DNA of 64,000 nt. Source: a virus. Location: positions 19,540 to 83,539 of IMG/VR virus record IMGVR_UViG_3300038722_000002. One strand, 5' to 3'. Below, one piece after another: positions 17,801-24,487 of the stretch. The notes below the pieces were generated by a model. It did not search any database, had not been told where the DNA came from, and saw only the letters and a list, made by a program, of their open reading frames with translations. Position 1 is the first letter of the stretch; every line of letters begins with the position of its first letter. Both the position numbers and the translations under genes were made by a program.

Positions 17801-19423
17801 TTAGGACTCCTTGTATTTAGGTGTTTCTTGTAAGGTGGCTGTGTAACTGTCTATGACGTTAGCCGCTCTTGATTCGTTTTGTTGTTGATTTCTTGTTACT
17901 ATGTTTACTGTCCTACCTGAACACGCTGCGGCAAACGCCATACTCATAGCATCCACCCAATCATCTTTACGTGCGCTATTACTTTTCTTTTCAGGGTCAA
18001 AGGCTTCAAGTTCAGAATACAGGGCGTTCAGGGTAGGTTTATCAAACGTACTTTCAACTATGTGTACTAAACCTAATGAACACGCCTGACAGAAGGGTTG
18101 GAATGCAACCAACTTCTTATTAGGTGTATTATGTGCAGACTTATCTTCCTTAACCTTCAGTCCTTCCTCTTGGAAACGACCTAACGTATAGTAATGATCT
18201 GTCGCAGCACCACCTGTATCTTTTGTAAATACCCAAGTGGTGTCGTCGCCGTCATGGTGGGCTTGTCGGATAAGCATGGAGTCTCTAGCCCCTGCTAATT
18301 TCCGCATCCTCCCATGAACCCTTTCCTTAGCATCTAATTTAAGCTGCTGAACGTCTGTATAGTCGTCTAGGTAGTCACCTATTAACCAATACTCTCCATT
18401 CCTATCCTTAGCTATCTTAGGGGATGTGGCTGTGAAGTCTGGTTGGGCGTAAACCTCACTAGGTTCACTATACCCCTTATCCGTTCCTCTGTACCACTTG
18501 AGATCAGGAGGTATATCTGCCAAGGAGCTAACCTTCTCTCCTGCTTCTCCTCTTAACCAATGTCGTTGCCATAACGACTGACTACGTGGACGAGAGTACC
18601 AGTTACCCCACAATTGAGTATCACGTTCATGGTCTGGTAGGTTATTCAACTCCGATAGGTACACAGGGTTCGCTTTCAAACCTAATGGGTTATCGAATAT
18701 ATTAAAGAAGAAGTATGTGAACTTCTTCGGACGTATGTAAATCGTTTCATCCGAGTTAGGTATATCAACCCACAAACACTCAGGGTAGTTCTCTTGAAAC
18801 CACTCTTCCGATGGGCCGAAGATGAACTCACCTTCTTTTACTATGAACCACCTAATGTCCCCTCGTTTGTCGGGGTCTGGTGAACCATCCTCTTTCAAGT
18901 AGTATTCTACTAGAGGTAGGCACCAGCTATCAGGGTTAGGGTTGAGTGTCCCGACACAAAAGGAGTTCATATCTGCCTCTGAACGCAGACATGTCATCAA
19001 GAAGGTTACTTGGCTCTTAGAGAACTGATCGATTTCATCGAATCCTATAAGTGAGTAGCCTTTACCTCGGTGTGAACTCTTGTCGTCCTCGTAGAACATG
19101 TGACGATAGAATTGCTTTGCTCCCGAAGGCCACACCCAAGCCTTATCTGAAATCTTAGGTTGTGCGCCGAAGAGGGGATATTGGTTTTCACCTTTCTCCC
19201 ACAGGCCGTTAGCACCCATAATTTCATCGTATTGTCTTCGGAAGAATATCCCCCTGAAACTCTTATCCTCTGCAAAGCAGCAGGGGATCATACTAAGTAT
19301 TTCTGACTTGCCACCGAATCGTGCGCCACCCCATAACATGAAGTCCACATCACCGATCATACTGAAAGCTAACTCTTGATTACCTTCTTGGGGGCGTACA
19401 TCTTGCCACGTCTCATATCCCAT
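17801..19423 (-). CDS. terL: Terminase large subunit
   Basis: A 540-residue DNA packaging motor. Walker A is GGARFGGKS (residues 32-40), Walker B with the catalytic Glu is about 125-131 (SLIGFDE), and a motif-III-like stretch follows (MTCLRSEADMNSF). The C-terminal nuclease half has RGTDKGYS (about 313-320) and DDWVDAMSMAFAAA (about 495-508) with acidic residues. The ATG at 19423 has no good Shine-Dalgarno sequence and an in-frame stop lies just upstream, which is unusual for this operon. Confidence 0.92.
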   Translation of the reverse strand: MGYETWQDVRPQEGNQELAFSMIGDVDFMLWGGARFGGKSEILSMIPCCFAEDKSFRGIFFRRQYDEIMGANGLWEKGENQYPLFGAQPKISDKAWVWPSGAKQFYRHMFYEDDKSSHRGKGYSLIGFDEIDQFSKSQVTFLMTCLRSEADMNSFCVGTLNPNPDSWCLPLVEYYLKEDGSPDPDKRGDIRWFIVKEGEFIFGPSEEWFQENYPECLWVDIPNSDETIYIRPKKFTYFFFNIFDNPLGLKANPVYLSELNNLPDHERDTQLWGNWYSRPRSQSLWQRHWLRGEAGEKVSSLADIPPDLKWYRGTDKGYSEPSEVYAQPDFTATSPKIAKDRNGEYWLIGDYLDDYTDVQQLKLDAKERVHGRMRKLAGARDSMLIRQAHHDGDDTTWVFTKDTGGAATDHYYTLGRFQEEGLKVKEDKSAHNTPNKKLVAFQPFCQACSLGLVHIVESTFDKPTLNALYSELEAFDPEKKSNSARKDDWVDAMSMAFAAACSGRTVNIVTRNQQQNESRAANVIDSYTATLQETPKYKES

Positions 19424-19528
19424 GCTTTAAACCAACAGGACAATAACCTCTCACAGTACTGTCTATCTCAAAATGTTAATAGATATAGGACACTGCTTAG
19501 GTGAGAGATAGGCCATACAATATGACAA

Positions 19529-19770
19529 CTAAACAGTGTTACAGCAGAAGATGATGAACTCATCTCCACCACCATTCCAAGCTAAGGAGTGTGGATGATC
19601 AAGACCACGGTTACTTAGAACGCCTATAAGGAGGTTGTTACACATGATGTATAACGAATTTGTGTCAACGCTGCCACTTCGCCTGCACGTTGAAATCTCT
19701 GTCTCTCATCACTGTACACCACCTTGCTAGGAGAGGGAGCAGGGGGTGGTGTAGGGAGTAGTTTAGACAG
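19529..19770 (-). pseudogene. Frameshifted reading frame upstream of terL
   Basis: Two minus-strand frames abut in this otherwise gene-free gap (19424-19801). The first (19770-19624) reads LSKLLPTPPPAPSPSKVVY then SDERQRFQRAGEVAALTQIR and ends at TAG; the second, -1 relative to it (from 19645 to 19529), reads CNNLLIGVLSNRGLDHPHS then LAWNGGGDEFIIFCCNTV and ends at TAG. Together they look protein-like, but there is no ATG and no Shine-Dalgarno for the first part. It may be a decayed gene, or one read by frameshifting. Confidence 0.35.
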
Positions 19771-19801
19771 CCTCGTCTCTGAACTGAGGGTGTTTAGTCC
19801 T

Positions 19802-20386
19802 CTACTTCACGTCTGCCTTGGCTTTAGCCTTGGAAGCAGATTTGAAATCTAAGTTCTTATGTAATTGTTTATCTGTAAGAGGAGCTTTAGGCTTCATCTT
19901 CTTACCAGCAAAACTAGCTAGGCTCAACACGGGAGCTGATTGAGTATCACTGGTCTTCTTATTTTCCAACTCCTTCTCTTTCTGGTCTATCTTAGCCAGT
20001 GTGTTAGAGTTGAAGAATCTGACTACTTCGAGTTTTGAAGTCTCTTTAACTTCTTTACTGTTGAGGAACCAGACCAGTGTATCAAGCGCCTCTGCCGAGT
20101 GGCGTAGAATCTTCGCTTTATACGCATCAGGAGCCTCCACCTTGCCCTCTAGGATCTTTCTATGTGTCTCTAGTAGTTGTATAGCTATTTTACGCTTAGC
20201 TGACTCTGAGCCTTTCCTGAGCAACGTCACCATGACATCAGCAGCCTTTAGGCTATACTTGTCCGTCACAGCGTCCCAGTTGTTAATAGCCCTACTCTTG
20301 TTCTTTGAACCTTTCTTACGTCCCGCTGAGATACGGGGGTCTCCTTTTACAAAGCGTCCATTGTTAGGAGCTTTCTTCTTAGTCAT
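19802..20386 (-). CDS. Terminase small subunit-like protein (DUF5681-like)
   Basis: A 194-residue protein, read from the second of two adjacent ATGs because AGGAG lies five bases before it. The N-terminus NGRFVKGDPRISAGRKKGSKNK has the DUF5681 pattern (G-F-KG-S-N-GRPKG-KN) seen in small terminase-like proteins. The rest is helical and Lys-rich. Placement before terL supports a DNA recognition role in packaging. Confidence 0.65.
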   Translation of the reverse strand: MTKKKAPNNGRFVKGDPRISAGRKKGSKNKSRAINNWDAVTDKYSLKAADVMVTLLRKGSESAKRKIAIQLLETHRKILEGKVEAPDAYKAKILRHSAEALDTLVWFLNSKEVKETSKLEVVRFFNSNTLAKIDQKEKELENKKTSDTQSAPVLSLASFAGKKMKPKAPLTDKQLHKNLDFKSASKAKAKADVK

Positions 20387-20404
20387 CATTGCTCCTATTA
20401 GGAT

Positions 20405-20560
20405 CTACTCTTCTGAATCTAAGTTAATATCATCAGGAAATTCTTCTGCACCCAAGACAGCGATATGACATTCTTCACAAACTTCGTCGTCTATCTGGAC
20501 AACTTGCTTAAATGGTAATCTAATATCCAAGGAGCATTCACGACAATGTTTGTGTGACAT
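20405..20560 (-). CDS. Small zinc-ribbon protein
   Basis: A 51-residue protein with two C-x2-C/H pairs (HCRECS at 5-10 and CEECH at 33-37) and an acidic C-terminus. AGAGGTG lies five bases before its ATG. It is the first gene of the minus-strand late operon after the promoter at 20665-20695. The function is unknown; a regulatory role is possible. Confidence 0.7.
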   Translation of the reverse strand: MSHKHCRECSLDIRLPFKQVVQIDDEVCEECHIAVLGAEEFPDDINLDSEE

Positions 20561-20664
20561 TATCACCTCTGTGAGTGTTAGTTGTTATTTAGGGGTTGAC
20601 ACGTCCGAAAGGACATGAGATACTTCTGTTTACTGGGGAGTTTATTTCCTCCCTCTATAATATG

Positions 20665-20695
20665 TATTCTGCTACTAACTTTTGCCATTTGTCAA
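20665..20695 (-). promoter_or_regulatory. Candidate phage promoter for the late operon
   Basis: The minus strand has TTGACA, a 17-base spacer and GCAGAATA. The same arrangement recurs at 21034-21064 and 51603-51633 on the plus strand, and all three face operons. This copy faces the terminase-to-tail operon. Confidence 0.65.
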
Positions 20696-20732
20696 GTAAT
20701 TTTTAACATTTTTTACAAAAAAAGGGAAATTA

Positions 20733-21044
20733 ATGAAAAATATGAAGAATTTACCTCCTATTCCACATGAATCTGAGGTCAAACAGGCGTTTTATGGACA
20801 CATCCAAGAGACTCTATCCAGTGGGTCGTTGAATATTCCTGATGTTGGACTGCAAGAAATCACATCATTTAGCGGAGGACACATCGGTTATAACAGCCCT
20901 ATTAGCATCCTAAAGAGTGAAAATACAGACCTTCTCCTCTATTCTGTCGGGGGTATCGGCACACTAGATGTCTATAATAACTACTCTGAAAGGCAAGAAA
21001 TGAATGTATTTGTCCGTAAAGCTAAGAAAGTGCTTGACAAATAG
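20733..21044 (+). CDS. Unknown small protein
   Basis: A 103-residue protein beginning MKNMKNLPPIPHESEVKQAF. It has no recognised family. AAAGGGAAA precedes the ATG. It lies between the divergent promoters at 20.69 and 21.03 kb, and the second promoter overlaps its stop codon. The stretch from 20561 to 20732 holds only the late promoter and small hairpins. Confidence 0.6.
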   Translation: MKNMKNLPPIPHESEVKQAFYGHIQETLSSGSLNIPDVGLQEITSFSGGHIGYNSPISILKSENTDLLLYSVGGIGTLDVYNNYSERQEMNVFVRKAKKVLDK

Positions 21045-21064
21045 ATTAAATTAGTAGCAGAATA
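21034..21064 (+). promoter_or_regulatory. Candidate phage promoter
   Basis: TTGACA, 17 bases, GCAGAATA, overlapping the end of the preceding gene. It shares nearly the whole element, including TTAGTA before GCAGAATA, with the late-operon copy. It would drive the structured leader and the HNH gene. Confidence 0.62.
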
Positions 21065-21620
21065 GGAATTAGAGTAATACAGAAGGTGTGGTTGTAAGAC
21101 TACACCTGTACAAAATACATCACAATATACATTCCACCTGAGTGTGTATTCTAATGTATTTATACATAGAGGCGTTTCGGCAAGGTTTCCCTCGCGTGGT
21201 AGCAAAAGCAAAACCCGACATATTGGTATATATGGAGCTGTAATGGATGACAGCGTTGAAGTGTAGTATCAAGAGTATACAATAACAAATCCTAGCTCTG
21301 ACGTCCTCTGTCAACTGGGTAGGTGGAAATGGAACAAGGCCCGATCACTAAACATACCGAATACCCTAAGATAGTCGTAGGTATGTTTACTCACTAGGGT
21401 TAAGTAGTGGGAGAATGCGTGTACCAAGGGGCAGGTCACGATAACGCAGAACCGATGACGTTATAGAGTAAACTCTTTATTTGGAATAAGTAATAATGAA
21501 AGTGACCAGTTAGGTCATATTACTTATATTGTACTTTACTAGGTACAATGGTTATATCTTTCAAGCAGTTATATATTATTAGAATATAATTGTTAGGATA
21601 GACCACCGAATAGAGAGGGC
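21065..21620 (+). ncRNA. Structured non-coding leader
   Basis: About 560 bases without a credible gene follow the promoter. Several strong hairpins are visible: a perfect 10-bp stem TAAACATACC/GGTATGTTTA (21349-21358 with 21380-21389), a 9-bp stem TAAGTAATA/TATTACTTA (21487-21495 with 21518-21526) enclosing TGACC/GGTCA, and AGGTGT/ACACCT near 21083-21106. The loop of the first hairpin (ACCCTA) can also pair with AGGGT downstream, a possible pseudoknot. It may be a small RNA or a 5' leader; the boundaries are guesses. Confidence 0.4.
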
Positions 21621-21654
21621 CTAGTTGCATCTGAAACTTGAGAATGGAGAGAAT

Positions 21655-22458
21655 ATGGGTGATTTACTACTGAAATTTAATGTACTAAAAGAGATAGAAG
21701 GGAGTGATGAAAACTCCTTCCAGCAGTTCGCTAATGATATGGCTTTGAAATACGGTATATTAGGAACTACTAATACAGTGATAGATTCGCTGTGGACTAA
21801 GAAGCGGCTGAACGTGAAAGACTACTTGCCTCCTAAGAAGAAGAAACGTAAGAAGCAGGAGAGACGTGGCTACCACTACAGTCCTAACGCAGACCTAGAG
21901 TGGTTATCCTTGAGACGTGATGTGATTAAGGTATTAGGAACTCGGTGTCTTTGCTGTAGAAAGAAACCAAAGAAGACTAAAGACCTACACGTTGACCACG
22001 TTCTACCAAGGAGTAGACATCCACACCTAACGTATGACATAATGAACCTTCAAGTGTTGTGTAAGACGTGTAACTACGATAAGTCAGATATACACGCAAC
22101 GGATTACAGGACAGACGAACAACGAGAGAGGTTATTGATTATGAAGGGTGTTAGAGGTAATTGTGTTGTGAGTGAGGATATGGTAGATGATGTGTATGAT
22201 GTACTAGGGGATATCCCCACTGAATACCTACAGGAGCTACACAGCTTACTTGAGAAGACGAAGAACAGTAAAGTAATGCTAGAGGTAGAGAATGATAAAC
22301 TATGCTCTGTAGTGTACCTGATAAGCTCTAAGGGCAGACATGTCGCCCACTGTAGTAAGAATAAGATAGTTGTCCGTGAGTATCGCAACTGGAGCAACGA
22401 CAACCGAGAGTTTAAGAATATAACCAAGGAGTTGTTGATTAAATGCAGGAAAGATTAG
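21655..22458 (+). CDS. HNH homing endonuclease
   Basis: A 267-residue protein with a basic linker (PPKKKKRKKQERRG, about 75-90) and a central HNH domain: CLCC (about 103-106), HVDHVLPRSRHP (catalytic His region, about 118-129), NLQVLCKTCNYDKSD (about 139-153). The Cys pairs bind zinc. The ATG at 21655 has GGAG five bases upstream and is preferred to a TTG at 21625. It sits among non-coding structured sequence, suggesting a mobile insertion. Confidence 0.82.
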   Translation: MGDLLLKFNVLKEIEGSDENSFQQFANDMALKYGILGTTNTVIDSLWTKKRLNVKDYLPPKKKKRKKQERRGYHYSPNADLEWLSLRRDVIKVLGTRCLCCRKKPKKTKDLHVDHVLPRSRHPHLTYDIMNLQVLCKTCNYDKSDIHATDYRTDEQRERLLIMKGVRGNCVVSEDMVDDVYDVLGDIPTEYLQELHSLLEKTKNSKVMLEVENDKLCSVVYLISSKGRHVAHCSKNKIVVREYRNWSNDNREFKNITKELLIKCRKD

Positions 22459-22661
22459 AAGAGTTTATAAATAAGTTAAAAGAAAGGTTGACGGCAGAAT
22501 GGGGAGACACTATAATCGTCACCAAGATACAGGCAAGAGGATATGGCCCTACAATGAATGTGATACAAATTAAGAATAAAGGACTTGCAGAAACATACGG
22601 AGTGTGGGAGACTAGAACAACTGGAGGGGGTAGCTTAGTGCAGTGGTGCTACTTCACATAA
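22443..22661 (+). CDS. Unknown small protein
   Basis: A 72-residue protein overlapping the end of the HNH gene by 16 bases. It begins with an amphipathic helix (ERLEEFINKLKERLTAEW) and ends with GGSLVQWCYF. No family recognised. The overlap suggests co-translation with the endonuclease. Confidence 0.6.
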   Translation: MQERLEEFINKLKERLTAEWGDTIIVTKIQARGYGPTMNVIQIKNKGLAETYGVWETRTTGGGSLVQWCYFT

Positions 22662-22668
22662 GATTAAC

Positions 22669-22707
22669 GGGTAGCTAGGAATTTGGAGGTTAAAATCCTC
22701 CCTGCCC
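22669..22707 (+). other. Acceptor-plus-T-arm-like hairpin
   Basis: GGGTAG (22669-22674) pairs with CTGCCC (22702-22707), enclosing a perfect 5-bp stem GGAGG/CCTCC with the seven-base loop TTAAAAT directly stacked on it. This is the geometry of a tRNA acceptor stem plus T arm, with D and anticodon arms missing. It may be a tRNA remnant or a processing signal. Confidence 0.35.
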
Positions 22708-22911
22708 TAACCTACGAGCTGTGTGACTACAGCTAGTACAGCCCTGTACGATGAGAAGTAAGTTGTGGTGACTTGCATGGGAGGCCGCGTAAGGTGGGCT
22801 GAAAACACCTCAGTCTTGTACAATGACTTAAAACTTAGGGGTGGAGCTTCGGTGTAGAAATCTTTGAGAGGTGTATCCAGTTGCTAGTCTGGTTAAAATT
22901 AGCACGAATTA

Positions 22912-23032
22912 CGGGGTGTAGCTTAAAAGGTAGAGCAGTTGGGCCAGCCGCCGCTAACTAGTATCGCGCAAAGGCGTTGACTAGTATCGGAAAGGGCGCT
23001 AATCAGTACGGTCTCGATAACCGTCACCCCGT
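22912..23032 (+). tRNA. Degenerate or interrupted tRNA-like gene
   Basis: CGGGGTG (22912-22918) pairs perfectly with CACCCCG (23025-23031). U8/A9 and a canonical D arm (GCTT-AAAAGGTA-GAGC) follow, and a perfect T arm (ACGGT-CTCGATA-ACCGT, 23008-23024) abuts the acceptor strand. Between D and T arms there are about 70 bases instead of 21-22, made largely of three tandem 22-23-base repeats (starting 22952, 22975, 22997). No normal anticodon loop is evident, and no CCA is encoded. It may be a decayed tRNA or a tRNA-like RNA. Confidence 0.45.
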
Positions 23033-23051
23033 CTTAGTTAAGGAGAGATGT

Positions 23052-23327
23052 GTGTATTTTAAAAAGAAACCAGACAGGCGTGTAGGGGATCTGTATTGGG
23101 AACAGTTATCTATGTGGGATAGATCACCTACTGATGCAGTTGACATGTACAGCGAAGATGGGTTTCACTTCGAGCTTAGGTTAATTACAGAGGTGAGGAG
23201 TGCTACGGGTTGGAGTAATAGGTTTGTGATGTGGGATGAGTTAACATCTGAGCAGATAGAGGGGCTTGTACCTCAAGAAGGACACAACTGGTCACGGATA
23301 ATGGGGAACGTAGAGGACTTTAGTTAA
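23052..23327 (+). CDS. Unknown small protein, GTG start
   Basis: The frame is open from within the tRNA-like sequence, but AGGAGAG just before GTG 23052 marks a better start, giving 91 residues (YFKKKPDRRVGDLYWEQL onward). No family recognised. It is the first gene of a run of small plus-strand genes. Confidence 0.55.
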   Translation: MYFKKKPDRRVGDLYWEQLSMWDRSPTDAVDMYSEDGFHFELRLITEVRSATGWSNRFVMWDELTSEQIEGLVPQEGHNWSRIMGNVEDFS

Positions 23328-23552
23328 ATGACAAAACTGATAAAACCACACGAGGCGTGGAAAGAGGTTGTCCACACCGCTAGGGATAATATCGATAACC
23401 TTAACGACTTCAAGGAAGATACAGCAATCGTATGGGCTGACAAGGAGTTGCAGAACTATAAGAGGGCTATGATGGCCTTGGCTACAAGGAGTAACTCACA
23501 GGATGATCTATCCTTGATAGACACAATGGTAAGACGGGCGGAGGCACAATGA
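23328..23552 (+). CDS. Unknown small helical protein
   Basis: A 74-residue, largely helical protein (HEAWKEVVHTARDNIDNLND). It starts right after the stop of the gene before and overlaps the next by four bases (ATGA). Function unknown. Confidence 0.6.
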   Translation: MTKLIKPHEAWKEVVHTARDNIDNLNDFKEDTAIVWADKELQNYKRAMMALATRSNSQDDLSLIDTMVRRAEAQ

Positions 23553-23725
23553 GCGCACTAAGAACTAAAGAAGTAGTCCCCCTAGTAGAAGAAGCTCACA
23601 ACCGAGGACTATCACTATCAAGGTCTAATGACCTAGATACACATTCCTACTTACTAATTGGACTCTTTGAAATAATCTCTGAGATGAGGGATGAGATCGA
23701 TTTACTACAGGAGAAATCAAAATGA
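23549..23725 (+). CDS. Unknown small protein
   Basis: A 58-residue frame linked to its neighbours by ATGA overlaps at both ends. It contains THSYLLIGLFEIISEMRDEI, an amphipathic helix. Function unknown; the chained overlaps support translation. Confidence 0.55.
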   Translation: MSALRTKEVVPLVEEAHNRGLSLSRSNDLDTHSYLLIGLFEIISEMRDEIDLLQEKSK

Positions 23726-23916
23726 CATATTTCACAATGAGCACATTCAGATCGAAGGAAGACCTGTACAAAGCCAAGGCAGAGTACCTAGAGAGCGCCC
23801 TCAAGCAGATCGTTGATGCACACCAGCTTGATGACTCCGTGTGGAAGGAGGATGATTTGTGGTGTACTGATCAATCGGAAGGGGAGTATCCCTTAGTGTG
23901 GGGTGAGTTGAAATGA
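23722..23916 (+). CDS. Unknown small protein
   Basis: A 64-residue protein, GGAG-preceded and overlapping the previous gene by four bases. It has a helical EDLYKAKAEYLESALKQIVD segment resembling a short coiled coil. Function unknown. Confidence 0.6.
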   Translation: MTYFTMSTFRSKEDLYKAKAEYLESALKQIVDAHQLDDSVWKEDDLWCTDQSEGEYPLVWGELK

Positions 23917-23996
23917 GTAGTGACAATACACATAAGGTGCTTGCAAGAGAGACACCAACTATGTATAATGACCCCTTGGGTTGTTTAACTAAATGA
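23913..23996 (+). CDS. Possible micro-protein
   Basis: A 27-residue frame overlapping the previous stop by four bases (ATGA). It ends with PTMYNDPLGCLTK. Short, and supported mainly by the overlap pattern. Confidence 0.38.
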   Translation: MSSDNTHKVLARETPTMYNDPLGCLTK

Positions 23997-23997
23997 C

Positions 23998-24034
23998 GGC
24001 AAAGTAAAAAGTTTCCGAGGCTTCCCTCTTTGCC
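23998..24034 (+). promoter_or_regulatory. Hairpin before the nucleotide-metabolism genes
   Basis: GGCAAAG (23998-24004) pairs perfectly with CTTTGCC (24028-24034) around 23 bases. There is no T run, so it is not a normal terminator. It sits 25 bases before the gene at 24060 and may be an RNA processing or regulatory element. Confidence 0.4.
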
Positions 24035-24059
24035 AGAAGACTACACATAAGGAGAACAA

Positions 24060-24215
24060 ATGATATCAGAAGTAACAATCTCAACTGAGAAACTAGAATA
24101 TTTATATCAACGAGATCAATTACTATCAGCACTAGAAGCAGCAGGTGTAGATAATTGGGAAGGATATGACTGTGTAATAGAATCACTACTACAACAATGG
24201 AGAGAAGAAGTTTGA
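24060..24215 (+). CDS. Unknown small acidic protein
   Basis: A 51-residue protein with AAGGAG six bases before ATG. It is helical (TEKLEYLYQRDQLLSALEAAG) and ends VIESLLQQWREEV. Its TGA overlaps the TTG start of the redoxin gene. Function unknown. Confidence 0.6.
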   Translation: MISEVTISTEKLEYLYQRDQLLSALEAAGVDNWEGYDCVIESLLQQWREEV

Positions 24216-24487
24216 TTGAAGAACAACAAGATATGTTTAAGAAAGAAGTAACAGTGTTCACAAGTGGTTGGTGTACTAACTGTAAGCCCGTCAAGCACTA
24301 TCTAAGCCTCTTAGAACAAGAAGGGGTGGTAAGTGTAGAGTATGCCGATGTAGACGCTCTAACGGCCTCTCAGCAGTCTCTAAAAGAACAACACAATATA
24401 CTGAGTATTCCAGTAGTCGTCTATGGAGATAAGACACTGATTGGAAGTAAGACTAAGCAAGAGATTATGACTTTTCTGGAGGTTTAA
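24212..24487 (+). CDS. Thioredoxin-fold protein, glutaredoxin/NrdH-like
   Basis: A protein of about 91 residues with a CTNC redox motif in VTVFTSGWCTNCKPVKHYL and a cis-Pro loop (SIPVVVYGD), the glutaredoxin/thioredoxin pattern. The TTG start at 24212 overlaps the previous stop (TTGA) and has GGAGAG upstream; ATG 24197 lacks a ribosome binding site. Its stop overlaps nrdA, so it likely re-reduces the ribonucleotide reductase. Confidence 0.82.
   Translation: MIEEQQDMFKKEVTVFTSGWCTNCKPVKHYLSLLEQEGVVSVEYADVDALTASQQSLKEQHNILSIPVVVYGDKTLIGSKTKQEIMTFLEV

Noticed and set aside
21060-21400. Group I intron
   Set aside because: AGACTACAC near 21090 and CTAAGATAGTC near 21366 recall R and S elements, but the P3-P8 and P4-P6 pairings and split exons could not be found.
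22977-23051. Start of the 23.0-23.3 kb gene at ATG 22977
   Set aside because: It would put the protein start inside the tRNA-like sequence; GTG 23052 has AGGAGAG just before it.
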